64,000 nucleotides of DNA from Microbacterium pygmaeum (GTDB lineage Bacteria; Actinomycetota; Actinomycetes; Actinomycetales; Microbacteriaceae), in assembly GCF_900100885.1 (NCBI RefSeq), contig NZ_LT629692.1, positions 1,612,001-1,676,000 of the forward strand, in the 5' to 3' direction. Of the stretch, positions 16,148 to 23,955 are shown one piece after another. The notes beneath the pieces are model-generated. The model searched no databases and was not told the origin of the DNA. It was given only the letters and a program-made list of their open reading frames with translations. Position 1 is the first letter of the stretch; every line of letters begins with the position of its first letter. Both the position numbers and the translations under genes were made by a program.

Positions 16148-17452
16148 ATGAGCCCAGCGCAGGGTGGTGCCTTCGACGACGAACGGGTCGGCCTCGAGCG
16201 GTCGGACCTGTCGGGCACCCTGCGCGGAGTGGCCGAGGTGCTCACGGCGCCGCCGACGCTCATCCCGCAGCGTCTCTCCCTCTTCCTGACGCCGCTGATC
16301 TCCCACTCGGCCCTGGTGTACCTCGTGGCCGACGCTGCGGGAGCCCAGCGCGGCGGCGCGGGCGCGGCATCCTTCGTCGACGGAGTCTCATTCCTCGCAC
16401 TGGACGAACTGCGACGGATGCTGGGACCCGGGCACACCCGTCGCGGACGGATCGCCACGATCGCCGGTGAGGTCGACACCTTCCAGGCGCTGTCGACCAA
16501 CGGCGCCCTGCTGGTGCTCGCCGAGCCGGACGACTCCCAGAGCGACGCCGCCGTCCTCGAACTCTGGAACATCGTCGCGCTCCGCGTGCAGGAGTTCGCC
16601 GATGCCGCTCCGCCGGACTACCTGCAGCGGGCGCGGGCTACCTCCAGCGTGCGGATGGAGGCGCTCACGGAGCTGGCCGACGAATACTCCACGACGCTGG
16701 AATCGCTCCTGGCCGCCTTGCGTTCTGCCACCCTCGACGACCGCTCGGCCCGCCGGACCGCCACCCAGCTCGCCGCAGAGGGCATGGTCCATCTGCGGAC
16801 GGCGAGCGACCGGGTGCGCACCTTCACCGAGGAACCGGTCACCACGGCGTTCGAGCGTCTGCGCGATGACCTGCGCCCGCTCGTGCGCTATCGCGACATC
16901 GACGTCCAGTTCGTGGAGCCGCCGATCGACGGACGGGCTCTGCCGAGCGAGATCGCCCACGGAGCACGCGCGGTCGTGCGGGGCTCCATCCTGGCGCTAG
17001 TGGATCGCCACGACGTCAGCCGCGTCCGCGTGCAGTGGGACTGCGACGGCACCAACCTCCTGATCAACGTGCGCGACGACGGACCGGGGGACCTCTCCGA
17101 GGAGAGCGTGCAGCTGCGACTGGTCCGCCAGCGCGTGGTCGCCCTGAACGGACGGCTGTCCTTCGAGGCGACCCCCGGCTGGGGGACGGAGATGTCGGTG
17201 GTGATGCCGCTCGACCCGCCCACGGCGCTCGGCGCCACCCCTGCCGCGTGGGATCTGCGACCTCGCGAGGCGGAGGTGCTGGGCCTGCTGATCGCCGGCC
17301 AGCGCAACCGCGAGATCGCGGCGAACCTCGGAATCAGCGAGAACACCGTGAAGTTCCACGTGGCGAAGATCTTCCGCAAGCTGGGGGTGTCCGGTCGAGC
17401 CGAGGCGACCGCGGTCGTGCTGGCGCATGGACCGGCCGTCCCGCGCGACTGA
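16148..17452 (+). CDS. Hybrid regulator: histidine-kinase-like ATPase domain plus LuxR HTH
   Basis: About 434 residues. A GAF-like N-terminal half (~1-150) is followed by a helical segment where a kinase dimerisation region would sit (~160-230), a HATPase_c-like domain (~255-355, with NVRDDGPGDLSEES and GWGTEMSVVMPL), and a NarL/LuxR HTH (~370-430, LRPREAEVLGLLIAGQRNREIAANLGISENTVKFHVAKIFRKLGV). No receiver domain and no obvious phospho-acceptor His. A TAGGGT box lies 6 nt before ATG 16148 (leaderless layout); GTG 16142 is the in-frame alternative. Divergent to fdhA. Probably senses a metabolite and binds DNA in one polypeptide. Confidence 0.85.
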   Translation: MSPAQGGAFDDERVGLERSDLSGTLRGVAEVLTAPPTLIPQRLSLFLTPLISHSALVYLVADAAGAQRGGAGAASFVDGVSFLALDELRRMLGPGHTRRGRIATIAGEVDTFQALSTNGALLVLAEPDDSQSDAAVLELWNIVALRVQEFADAAPPDYLQRARATSSVRMEALTELADEYSTTLESLLAALRSATLDDRSARRTATQLAAEGMVHLRTASDRVRTFTEEPVTTAFERLRDDLRPLVRYRDIDVQFVEPPIDGRALPSEIAHGARAVVRGSILALVDRHDVSRVRVQWDCDGTNLLINVRDDGPGDLSEESVQLRLVRQRVVALNGRLSFEATPGWGTEMSVVMPLDPPTALGATPAAWDLRPREAEVLGLLIAGQRNREIAANLGISENTVKFHVAKIFRKLGVSGRAEATAVVLAHGPAVPRD

Positions 17453-17459
17453 GCCCGAT

Positions 17460-17488
17460 TTGCCGCACCCTCCGGCATCCGGTAACCT
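17460..17488 (+). promoter_or_regulatory. Promoter of the rplJ-rplL operon
   Basis: TTGCCG (17460-17465), a 17-bp spacer and TAACCT (17483-17488), starting 7 nt after the upstream regulator stop. Good match to a housekeeping actinobacterial promoter. Confidence 0.65.
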
Positions 17489-17715
17489 GGAACCCAGCCA
17501 AAGACCGCCGGTCATCGTCGTGCGCGCAAGCGAACGAAGATCGAAGCTCTGCAGTGCAGGGGCCCGCGCAGGTGTACGAACCGAATCTCTCCTGAGAATC
17601 CTGCTCCGTGCGCTTGCGCCGGAGCTTTTTTCATTGCGGGGCGGGATCAGATGAGCGGATGCCTCTGGCCGGCGCCCCGCCATCGTGGAGCGTCTCGTAC
17701 ACACAAGGAGTGGCC
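17489..17715 (+). ncRNA. L10 leader (ribosomal protein autoregulatory mRNA leader)
   Basis: About 220-nt untranslated leader before rplJ. It contains the conserved mid-part (GCAGGTGTACGAACC near 17569, CTCCTGAGAATCCTG near 17588) that resembles the L10(L12)4 binding element known in many bacteria. It ends in a terminator-like hairpin. Excess L10-L12 complex is expected to bind and reduce expression of the operon. Confidence 0.75.
17603..17631 (+). terminator. Attenuator hairpin in the rplJ leader
   Basis: GCTCCG (17603-17608) pairs with CGGAGC (17620-17625), with further pairing inside the loop, followed by six T. This is an intrinsic terminator placed 85 nt before the rplJ start, fitting transcription attenuation. 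Confidence 0.85.
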
Positions 17716-18231
17716 ATGGCGCAGAAGGACGCATCGGTTGCCGAACTCACGAAGAACTTCGAGGGCTCGACCGCCGTTCTGCTGACCGAGTACCGCGGGC
17801 TGACGGTCGCCGAGCTCAAAGAGCTTCGCAACAGCATTCGTCAGGACGCGGAATACGCCGTGGTGAAGAACACGCTGACCAAGATCGCCGCGAACAACGC
17901 GGGTATCTCGTCGCTGGACGAGGACCTCAAGGGTCCCTCGGCCATCGCGTTCGTGCACGGTGACCCGGTCACCGTCGCGAAGGGTCTTCGCGCCTTCGCC
18001 AAGGCACACCCTCTTCTGGTGATCAAGGGCGGCTACTTCGACGGTGCCCCCCTGACCGCAGATGAGGTCAACAAGCTCGCTGACCTCGAGAGCCGTGAAG
18101 TCCTGCTGGCGAAGCTCGCCGGTGCGATGAAGGCCTCGCTGTTCGGCGCCGCATATCTGTTCAACGCTCCGCTGTCGAAGGCCGTTCGCACGGTCGACGC
18201 GCTGCGTGAGAAGCAGGAGTCCGCGGCCTGA
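17716..18231 (+). CDS. rplJ: 50S ribosomal protein L10
   Basis: 171 residues, the expected length. The N-terminus MAQKDASVAELTKNFEGSTA and the rRNA-binding stretch VVKNTLTKIAANNAG are diagnostic. L10 anchors L7/L12 dimers at the base of the ribosomal stalk on 23S rRNA. AAGGAG lies 6 nt before ATG 17716; longer in-frame starts fall inside the attenuator. First gene of the rplJ-rplL operon with the autoregulatory leader upstream. Confidence 0.98.
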   Translation: MAQKDASVAELTKNFEGSTAVLLTEYRGLTVAELKELRNSIRQDAEYAVVKNTLTKIAANNAGISSLDEDLKGPSAIAFVHGDPVTVAKGLRAFAKAHPLLVIKGGYFDGAPLTADEVNKLADLESREVLLAKLAGAMKASLFGAAYLFNAPLSKAVRTVDALREKQESAA

Positions 18232-18269
18232 TCGGTCTCGGCTGAACAACCAACCCAAGGAGATACATC

Positions 18270-18656
18270 ATGGCAAAGCTCAGCACTGAGGAGCTGCTCG
18301 AGGCGTTCAAGGAGCTCACGCTCATCGAGCTGTCCGAGTTCGTGAAGAAGTTCGAGGAGACCTTCGAGGTCACCGCCGCGGCGCCCGTCGCCGTTGCCGG
18401 CCCGGCTGCCGCCGGTGGCGCCCCCGCCGAAGAGGTCGAGGAGCAGTCGGCGTTCGACGTCGTGCTCGAGGCCGCCGGTGAGAAGAAGATCCAGGTCATC
18501 AAGGTCGTCCGCGAGCTCACCTCGCTCGGACTCGGCGAGGCCAAGGCCGTCGTCGACGGTGCACCGAAGGCTGTGCTCGAGGGCGCAACCAAGGAGGCCG
18601 CTGACAAGGCGAAGGCCGCTCTCGAAGAGGCCGGCGCGACCGTCACCCTCAAGTAG
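18270..18656 (+). CDS. rplL: 50S ribosomal protein L7/L12
   Basis: 128 residues. The N-terminal dimerisation helices (STEELLEAFKELTLIELSEFVKKFEE) are followed by an Ala/Pro-rich hinge (~residues 33-53) and the C-terminal factor-binding domain with KKIQVIKVVRELTSLGLGEAKAVVD split by standard positions. Multiple copies form the stalk that recruits and activates translational GTPases. AAGGAGA is the ribosome site. It ends before a strong hairpin terminator. Confidence 0.98.
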   Translation: MAKLSTEELLEAFKELTLIELSEFVKKFEETFEVTAAAPVAVAGPAAAGGAPAEEVEEQSAFDVVLEAAGEKKIQVIKVVRELTSLGLGEAKAVVDGAPKAVLEGATKEAADKAKAALEEAGATVTLK

Positions 18657-18684
18657 TCATCGCGCCTCGGCGCAACGACTCCTG

Positions 18685-18719
18685 CGAATGCCCCCGGATG
18701 CCGCATCCGGGGGCATTCG
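18685..18719. terminator. Bidirectional terminator after rplL
   Basis: A perfect 16-bp stem (CGAATGCCCCCGGATG and its complement) with loop CCG, between the convergent rplL and lacI-type genes. There is no long T-tract, but the stem is very stable. Confidence 0.85.
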
Positions 18720-18724
18720 TGCGT

Positions 18725-19777
18725 CTACATCACGTGATCGATGCCCGGCCGGGGGTCCGACTGCATCACCGAGTGGCGGTCATCGACCGGCCCGGTCGAG
18801 GCGCGCACGATCAGTCGTGCGGTCGATGCGACCTGCGTCGGTCCGGATGCCGGGTCATCCAGCTGCGCCTCCAGGAGTGCCACCGCGGCCCGGCCCTGCT
18901 CACGGGGGATCTGCCGCAACGTGGTGAGGGCGAACATCTCGGCGTACTCGTGATCGTCGATGCCGACCACACTGAGGTCGCTCGGCACGCGGATCCCGAG
19001 CCGGCGCGCGGCGATGATGGCGCCGATCGCCACCTCGTCGCAGACGGCGACGATCGCGGTCGGACGCGTGGGCGAGGCCCCCAGCAGGTCGACGGCCGCC
19101 GCGTAGCCGCCGGGCAGCGTCACCTCCGAGGGGATGTGGGATGCCAGCTCCGTCAGCCCCGCCTCCGCCATCGCACTCCGGTAGCCGGTCAGCCGCCGAC
19201 GGTCCACGCTCGCCCAGCGGCTGCTTCCACCGCCGACGAAGGCGATCTGCCGATGCCCGAGGGCGATCAGATGCTGCGTCGCCCGTCGCGCTGCGTCGTC
19301 GTCGTCGATGCCGATCACTGTGGTGGCCGGGCCCGAACCGACGACGCTGACCACGGGTCGGCCGATCCGCAGCAACTGTTCGAGCTCGTGGTCCTCGGGC
19401 TCGAGCCCGACAGCGATGAGTCCGTCGAACCTCTTCCGCGCCAGGAAGTCCTCGAAGATGCGGCGGCGCGCCTCTGTGCCCGGGCTGGCGTCGTACAGGG
19501 TCAGGTCCAGGCCACGCTCCAGCAGCGCCGATTGCACGCCCTCGAGGACTTCGGCGAAGAACCAGCGGTGCAGGTAGGGGATGACCACGCCGACGTTGCG
19601 AGTGCGCCCGGTGACCAGGCTCGCCGCATTGGTGGAGGGCACATACCCGAGGGACGCGGCGACCTTCTGCACCTTTGCGCGGGTCTTCTCCGACACGTAC
19701 CCGCTGCCGCTCAGGGCCCGACTGGCGGTGGACTTGGACACACCCGCGAGGCGCGCCACGTCCGAGATTCCGCTCAT
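18725..19777 (-). CDS. LacI-family repressor of the oligosaccharide ABC operon
   Basis: 350 residues. The HTH is ISDVARLAGVSKSTASRALSGSGYVSEKTRAKV (residues ~3-36), with hinge helix and a PBP-like effector domain (VGVVIPYLHRWFFAEVLEGVQ; CDEVAIGAI; SVVGIDDHE). ATG 19777 has GGAG upstream and gives the standard LacI N-terminus. It is divergent from the importer operon, and two GGAA(T/C)CGRTTCC palindromes lie between them, matching LacI-family half-sites. It probably represses the importer until its sugar is present. Confidence 0.92.
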   Translation of the reverse strand: MSGISDVARLAGVSKSTASRALSGSGYVSEKTRAKVQKVAASLGYVPSTNAASLVTGRTRNVGVVIPYLHRWFFAEVLEGVQSALLERGLDLTLYDASPGTEARRRIFEDFLARKRFDGLIAVGLEPEDHELEQLLRIGRPVVSVVGSGPATTVIGIDDDDAARRATQHLIALGHRQIAFVGGGSSRWASVDRRRLTGYRSAMAEAGLTELASHIPSEVTLPGGYAAAVDLLGASPTRPTAIVAVCDEVAIGAIIAARRLGIRVPSDLSVVGIDDHEYAEMFALTTLRQIPREQGRAAVALLEAQLDDPASGPTQVASTARLIVRASTGPVDDRHSVMQSDPRPGIDHVM

Positions 19778-19847
19778 CGAGGCTCCTTCGCTCCAGCGAG
19801 CTGGGAGCACCGCCGGTGCTCCCAGTGCCCACTCCCGGCGCCCAGAG

Positions 19848-19861
19848 TGGAACCGATTCCA
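19848..19861. promoter_or_regulatory. LacI-type operator O1 (near lacI)
   Basis: Palindrome TGGAACCGATTCCA, 71 bp upstream of the LacI-family start. It has the central CG of LacI/GalR operators. It is the reverse-complement form of the second site at 20004-20017, suggesting cooperative binding or looping. Confidence 0.75.
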
Positions 19862-20003
19862 GGTTGAGCCGCCGCATGTGGGGTTGCGTGAATTCCGAGC
19901 CTAGACCCTAGTGCCTGCACCGATGGTAGAGGCCGAATGCAGGGGTTATCGAGTTGTGACACTGGGAGATTGTGCCGCCGAGCAGTGTCGCCTACGGTGA
20001 ACA

Positions 20004-20017
20004 TGGAATCGGTTCCC
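20004..20017. promoter_or_regulatory. LacI-type operator O2 (near importer operon)
   Basis: TGGAATCGGTTCCC, 64 bp upstream of the binding-protein start; the core GGAATCGGTTCC is the exact reverse complement of the core at 19850-19860. The 303-bp region 19778-20080 between the divergent genes contains these two sites and no coding sequence I can support. Confidence 0.75.
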
Positions 20018-20080
20018 GATCAATTCACATGGATGGGGCCGTGGCAGGCACAGCGCTCGGCGCTCAATGAGGAGGCATAC

Positions 20081-21424
20081 ATGTACGGAATGCGTTCACC
20101 GGTCCATCGCCGGATCGCAGCGGTCATCGGGGTTGCGGCGATCGCGAGTCTCACCCTGGTCGGTTGCGCCGAGGGCGGCAGTGACGACGGCGGCGATTCG
20201 GGCTCGGTCGAAGGCGAAACCGTCAGCATCTCGGGCGGCATCACCGGCATCGAAGCCGAGAACATGCAGAAGTCGTTCGACCAGTTCACCGAGGACACCG
20301 GCATCATCGTCGAGTACACCGGCGACAAGGCTTTCGAGGGCAACATCGTCACGAAGGTCCAGGGCGGCGACGCACCCGACATCGCGATCGTGCCCCAGCC
20401 GGGTCTGCTGAAGACGCTCGTCGGCACCGGCGAGGTCAAGGAGGCGCCCGAGGGTGTCGTGGCGAACGTCGACGAGAACTGGTCGCCGGACTGGAAGGCC
20501 TACGGAACCGTCGACGACGTGTTCTATGCCGCGCCGATGCTCGCGAACATCAAGGGCTACGTCTGGTATTCACCGGCATCGTTCGCGGAGTGGGGCGTCG
20601 AGATTCCCAAGACCTATGACGAACTGCTCGATCTGACCAAGACGATCCAGGAGAAGACCGGTTCTGCACCGTGGTGCGCGGGCTTCGAGTCCGAGGCTGC
20701 ATCGGGATGGCCGGGCACCGACTGGATCGAGGACCTCGTCCTCCGCCAATCCGGACCTGAGGTCTACGACCAGTGGGTCGCCGATGAGGTCAAGTTCACC
20801 GACCCGCAGATCGCGGACGCGTTCGACGCGGTGGGCGAGATCCTGCTCAACCCCGACTACGTCAACGCGAGCTTCGGCGACGTGGCGAGCATCAACTCGA
20901 CGGCATTCGCGAACGTCGCGGCGCCGGTCGCCAACGGCACCTGCGCGCTGACGCACCAGGCATCCTTCCTCTCAGCCAACTTCCTGGACACGACCAACGC
21001 GGCCGGTGAGGTTCCGACAGTCGCCCCCGACGGCGACGTCTACGCGTTCGTGCTCCCGGGCTTCGAAGAGGGCGCGGCCACCATCGAGGTCGGTGGCGAG
21101 TTCGTCACCGCATTCTCGGACGACGCGGCAACGGTCGCGGTGCTCGAGTACATGTCCACTCCCGAGTGGGCAGACGCCCGCGTCAGCCTCGGTGGCAACA
21201 TCTCGGCCAACCTGAACGCCGACCCGAGCCTCGCCTCCAGCGAGTTCCTCACCGAGGCGATGACGCTGCTGCAGGACCCGAACACCACGGTCCGCTTCGA
21301 CGCGTCCGACCTGATGCCCTCGACGGTCGGCGCCGGTTCGTTCTGGAAGGGCATGGTCGACTGGATCGACGGCAAGGACCAGGCCACGGTCCTCAGCGAC
21401 ATCCAGGCCGGCTACGACAACTAG
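20081..21424 (+). CDS. Oligosaccharide-binding lipoprotein of ABC importer (AglE-like)
   Basis: 447-residue extracellular solute-binding protein family 1. Lipobox LVG-C gives a lipidated Cys at residue 29. The mature domain contains ISGGITGIEAENMQKSFDQFTEDTGI and KVQGGDAPDIAIVPQPGLLK, resembling alpha-glucoside binders (AglE/ThuE group). GAGGAGG with a 6-nt spacing selects ATG 20081 over the longer open frame from 19937. First gene of a binding protein-permease-permease operon. The ligand is probably an alpha-glucoside or related oligosaccharide; that is inferred from family resemblance only. Confidence 0.9.
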   Translation: MYGMRSPVHRRIAAVIGVAAIASLTLVGCAEGGSDDGGDSGSVEGETVSISGGITGIEAENMQKSFDQFTEDTGIIVEYTGDKAFEGNIVTKVQGGDAPDIAIVPQPGLLKTLVGTGEVKEAPEGVVANVDENWSPDWKAYGTVDDVFYAAPMLANIKGYVWYSPASFAEWGVEIPKTYDELLDLTKTIQEKTGSAPWCAGFESEAASGWPGTDWIEDLVLRQSGPEVYDQWVADEVKFTDPQIADAFDAVGEILLNPDYVNASFGDVASINSTAFANVAAPVANGTCALTHQASFLSANFLDTTNAAGEVPTVAPDGDVYAFVLPGFEEGAATIEVGGEFVTAFSDDAATVAVLEYMSTPEWADARVSLGGNISANLNADPSLASSEFLTEAMTLLQDPNTTVRFDASDLMPSTVGAGSFWKGMVDWIDGKDQATVLSDIQAGYDN

Positions 21425-21437
21425 CACCACCTCGAGT

Positions 21438-21475
21438 ACCGGCGAGCCGTCCGCTTCCGCGGGCGGCTCGCCGGT
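21438..21475 (+). terminator. Intercistronic hairpin after binding-protein gene
   Basis: A 17-bp stem with one G-U pair (CCGGCGAGCCG... against its complement) and loop TTCC, 13 nt after the stop. As in many importer operons it probably protects the binding-protein mRNA 3' end and lowers permease expression. Confidence 0.7.
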
Positions 21476-21556
21476 CCCGAATCACCTCTCGCACCGCGCC
21501 TGCCGGCGCGATTCCGTCCACTACTTCAGTCCGAAGATGTACTCGAAGGGGTATCC

Positions 21557-22915
21557 ATGAGCGACACGACGAAGACACGCGTCGAAGCGGGCGCCGCGCC
21601 GCCACTTGACGAACACAGCGCCGAAGCGCGCGCGGCCGCCAACGCGAAGAGGACCAGGACCACGGCTCTGGTCCTGGTCGTGGCCGCCATCCTCGTGGTG
21701 GCGCTCTTCCTGTTCATGGTGACCCGTGCACCTGTGGACGACGCGCGTCCGGTCTCGCTCGGGTTCTCGCTCAACAGCTTCTTCCGGTGGATCGGCGGCC
21801 TGGGGCCGCTCGTGCAGATCCCCATCGTGCTGATCGCGTTCGGCGCGGTGGTGGGCCTCATCCTGCTGCTGATCGAATACGCGCCCCGCTCCGGTCGCGG
21901 CTACTTCTGGTTGCGCCTCATCGCGTGCTTCGCCATCCCGGTGCTGGCATTCATGCTGCTGCGCCCGTACCAGAACGCGGTGATCTACGTCCTGCTGATC
22001 GCGGTGATCCTCGGCGGCGCCCTGTTCTACGCCGACTACCGGTCGCGCCAGGGTGCGGGATTCCTGTTCCAGCTGGTGATCTTCGCCGCCCCGGCATCCA
22101 TCCTGCTGCTGATCGGTCTGATCTACCCGGCCATCGCGACCATCGTCCAGTCGTTCTTCGACAAGACCGGCAAGGAGTTCGTCGGACTCGAGAACTACAT
22201 CTGGACCTTCACGAACCCCGAGGGGTTCTGGTCGGTGATCAACACCGTCATCTGGGTGCTGGTGGTCCCAGCTGTCGCGACGATCATCGGACTCGCGTAC
22301 GCGGTGTTCATCGACCGGGCGCGCGGCGAGAAGTTCCTCAAGGTCCTGATCTTCATGACCTTCGCCATCTCGTTCGTAGGCGCCGGCATCATCTGGAAGC
22401 TCACCTACGACTACCGCCAGGGTGAGCAGATCGGCATCCTGAACGCCATCGTCGTCGCCTTCGGCGGCGAGCCGGTGTCGTGGCTCGCGGTCCAGCCGCT
22501 GATCAACACCTTCTTCCTGATGGTCGTGTTCATCTGGAGTCAGACCGGCCTCGCCATGGTCATCCTCTCCGCCGCGGTCAAGGCGGTTCCGATCGAGCAG
22601 ATGGAAGCAGCCTCGCTGGACGGCACGAATGCCTGGCAGCGGTTCCGCAACGTCACCCTCCCCGGCATCCGGGCGGCGGTCGTCGTCGTGGTCACCACGA
22701 TCGCGATCGGCGCGCTGAAGATCTACGACGTGGTGGCCGTCATGACCGGTGGTCGATCGGACACCACGGTGCTCGCCTTCGAGATGGTCAACCAGCAGCA
22801 GCGTTTCCAGAGCTACGGCCACTCGGCGGCACTGGCGGTGGTGCTGTTCATCTTCGTCATACCCCTGATCGTGTTCAACGTCGTGCAGATCCGGAAGCAG
22901 AGGGAGATCCGATGA
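21557..22915 (+). CDS. ABC sugar permease with N-terminal membrane extension (AglF-like)
   Basis: 452 residues, well over the ~300 usual for MalF-type permeases. About five hydrophobic segments (residues ~40-170) precede the conserved six-span core. The EAA loop is EQMEAASLDGTNAWQRFRNV then TLPGI, contacting the ATPase. Such long N-terminal extensions are seen in AglF/ThuF-like actinobacterial permeases. The stop overlaps the start of the next permease by 4 nt (22912-22915). No ATPase gene is present in the operon, so a shared MsiK-type ATPase encoded elsewhere is likely. Confidence 0.9.
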   Translation: MSDTTKTRVEAGAAPPLDEHSAEARAAANAKRTRTTALVLVVAAILVVALFLFMVTRAPVDDARPVSLGFSLNSFFRWIGGLGPLVQIPIVLIAFGAVVGLILLLIEYAPRSGRGYFWLRLIACFAIPVLAFMLLRPYQNAVIYVLLIAVILGGALFYADYRSRQGAGFLFQLVIFAAPASILLLIGLIYPAIATIVQSFFDKTGKEFVGLENYIWTFTNPEGFWSVINTVIWVLVVPAVATIIGLAYAVFIDRARGEKFLKVLIFMTFAISFVGAGIIWKLTYDYRQGEQIGILNAIVVAFGGEPVSWLAVQPLINTFFLMVVFIWSQTGLAMVILSAAVKAVPIEQMEAASLDGTNAWQRFRNVTLPGIRAAVVVVVTTIAIGALKIYDVVAVMTGGRSDTTVLAFEMVNQQQRFQSYGHSAALAVVLFIFVIPLIVFNVVQIRKQREIR

Positions 22916-23889
22916 CCACCTCAACCGTCGTAATCGAGCCGCTCGTCGACAAACGGACCGCTCGCGAGGTCGCGCGGGAGACGCGCAAGCACGAGAAGAT
23001 GGCCCAGAAGCGGCTGACGTCCAAGGGCGCCACGATCGCCGCGATCGTCATCGCCGTGCTGTGGACGATCCCCACCTTCGGGCTCCTGGTGACCTCCTTC
23101 CGTCCGCCTGCCGAGACGCAGACCAGCGGCTGGTGGACGATCTTCACCAACCCGCAGTTCACGCTGAACAACTACGCGGCCGCGCTCACCTCGGGCGGCA
23201 CGACCCTGACGCTGGCCGAGTCGTTCCTCAACTCGCTGGCGATCACGATCCCGGTGGTGTTCTTCGCACTGGCCGTCGCTGCGCTGCTGGCATACGCGTT
23301 CGCGTGGATCGACTTCAAGGGCAAGAACATCGCCTTCGTCGCGGTGTTCGCGCTGCAGATCGTGCCGCTGCAGATGGCGCTCGTGCCGCTGCTGAGCCTG
23401 TTCTCCCGAGGGCTCACGATCAACGACGTGACGATCTTCCCTGGGCTGGACCTTCGTGAGATCGACCACAGCTTCGCCACGGTGTGGATCGCACACACGA
23501 TCTTCGCACTGCCGCTGGCCGTGTTCCTGCTGCACAACTTCATCTCGGAGATTCCGAGCGAGGTCATCGAGGCGGCCCGAGTCGACGGTGCAGGCCACGG
23601 TCAGACGTTCTTCCGGATCGTCCTGCCGCTGGCGACGCCCGCGCTCGCGTCGTACGCGGTGCTGCAGTTCATCTGGGTGTGGAACGACCTGCTGGTGGCG
23701 ACGATCTTCGCGCCGTCGTCATCGCTGCCGATGACCCAATCCCTGGCATCGTTGTCCGGGACCTGGGGGAATCAGTGGTTCCTGCAGGCGGCGGGAACGT
23801 TCCTGAGCATCCTGGTTCCCCTGATCGTCTTCTTCGCTCTGCAACGGTTCTTCGTGCGGGGCCTGCTGGCCGGCGCGACGAAGGGCTGA
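22912..23889 (+). CDS. ABC sugar permease (MalG/AglG-like)
   Basis: 325 residues, with about six membrane spans after a ~40-residue charged N-terminus (REVARETRKHEKMAQKRL). The EAA loop is PSEVIEAARVDGAGHGQTFF followed by RIVLPLATPAL. ATG 22912 overlaps the previous stop (ATGA). Partner of the upstream permease in the membrane channel. Followed by a T-tailed terminator, so the operon ends here without catabolic genes. Confidence 0.92.
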   Translation: MTTSTVVIEPLVDKRTAREVARETRKHEKMAQKRLTSKGATIAAIVIAVLWTIPTFGLLVTSFRPPAETQTSGWWTIFTNPQFTLNNYAAALTSGGTTLTLAESFLNSLAITIPVVFFALAVAALLAYAFAWIDFKGKNIAFVAVFALQIVPLQMALVPLLSLFSRGLTINDVTIFPGLDLREIDHSFATVWIAHTIFALPLAVFLLHNFISEIPSEVIEAARVDGAGHGQTFFRIVLPLATPALASYAVLQFIWVWNDLLVATIFAPSSSLPMTQSLASLSGTWGNQWFLQAAGTFLSILVPLIVFFALQRFFVRGLLAGATKG

Positions 23890-23904
23890 CCGGCAGTGCT
23901 CAGG

Positions 23905-23943
23905 TGCCGGGGAGGGTGGCGCAGATCGCCCTCCCCGGCATTT
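23905..23943 (+). terminator. Rho-independent terminator of the sugar importer operon
   Basis: 12-bp perfect stem TGCCGGGGAGGG / CCCTCCCCGGCA with a 12-nt loop, followed by TTT. The last T also begins the TAGTGT box of the next gene. Confidence 0.8.
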
Positions 23944-23955
23944 AGTGTGTGAACC

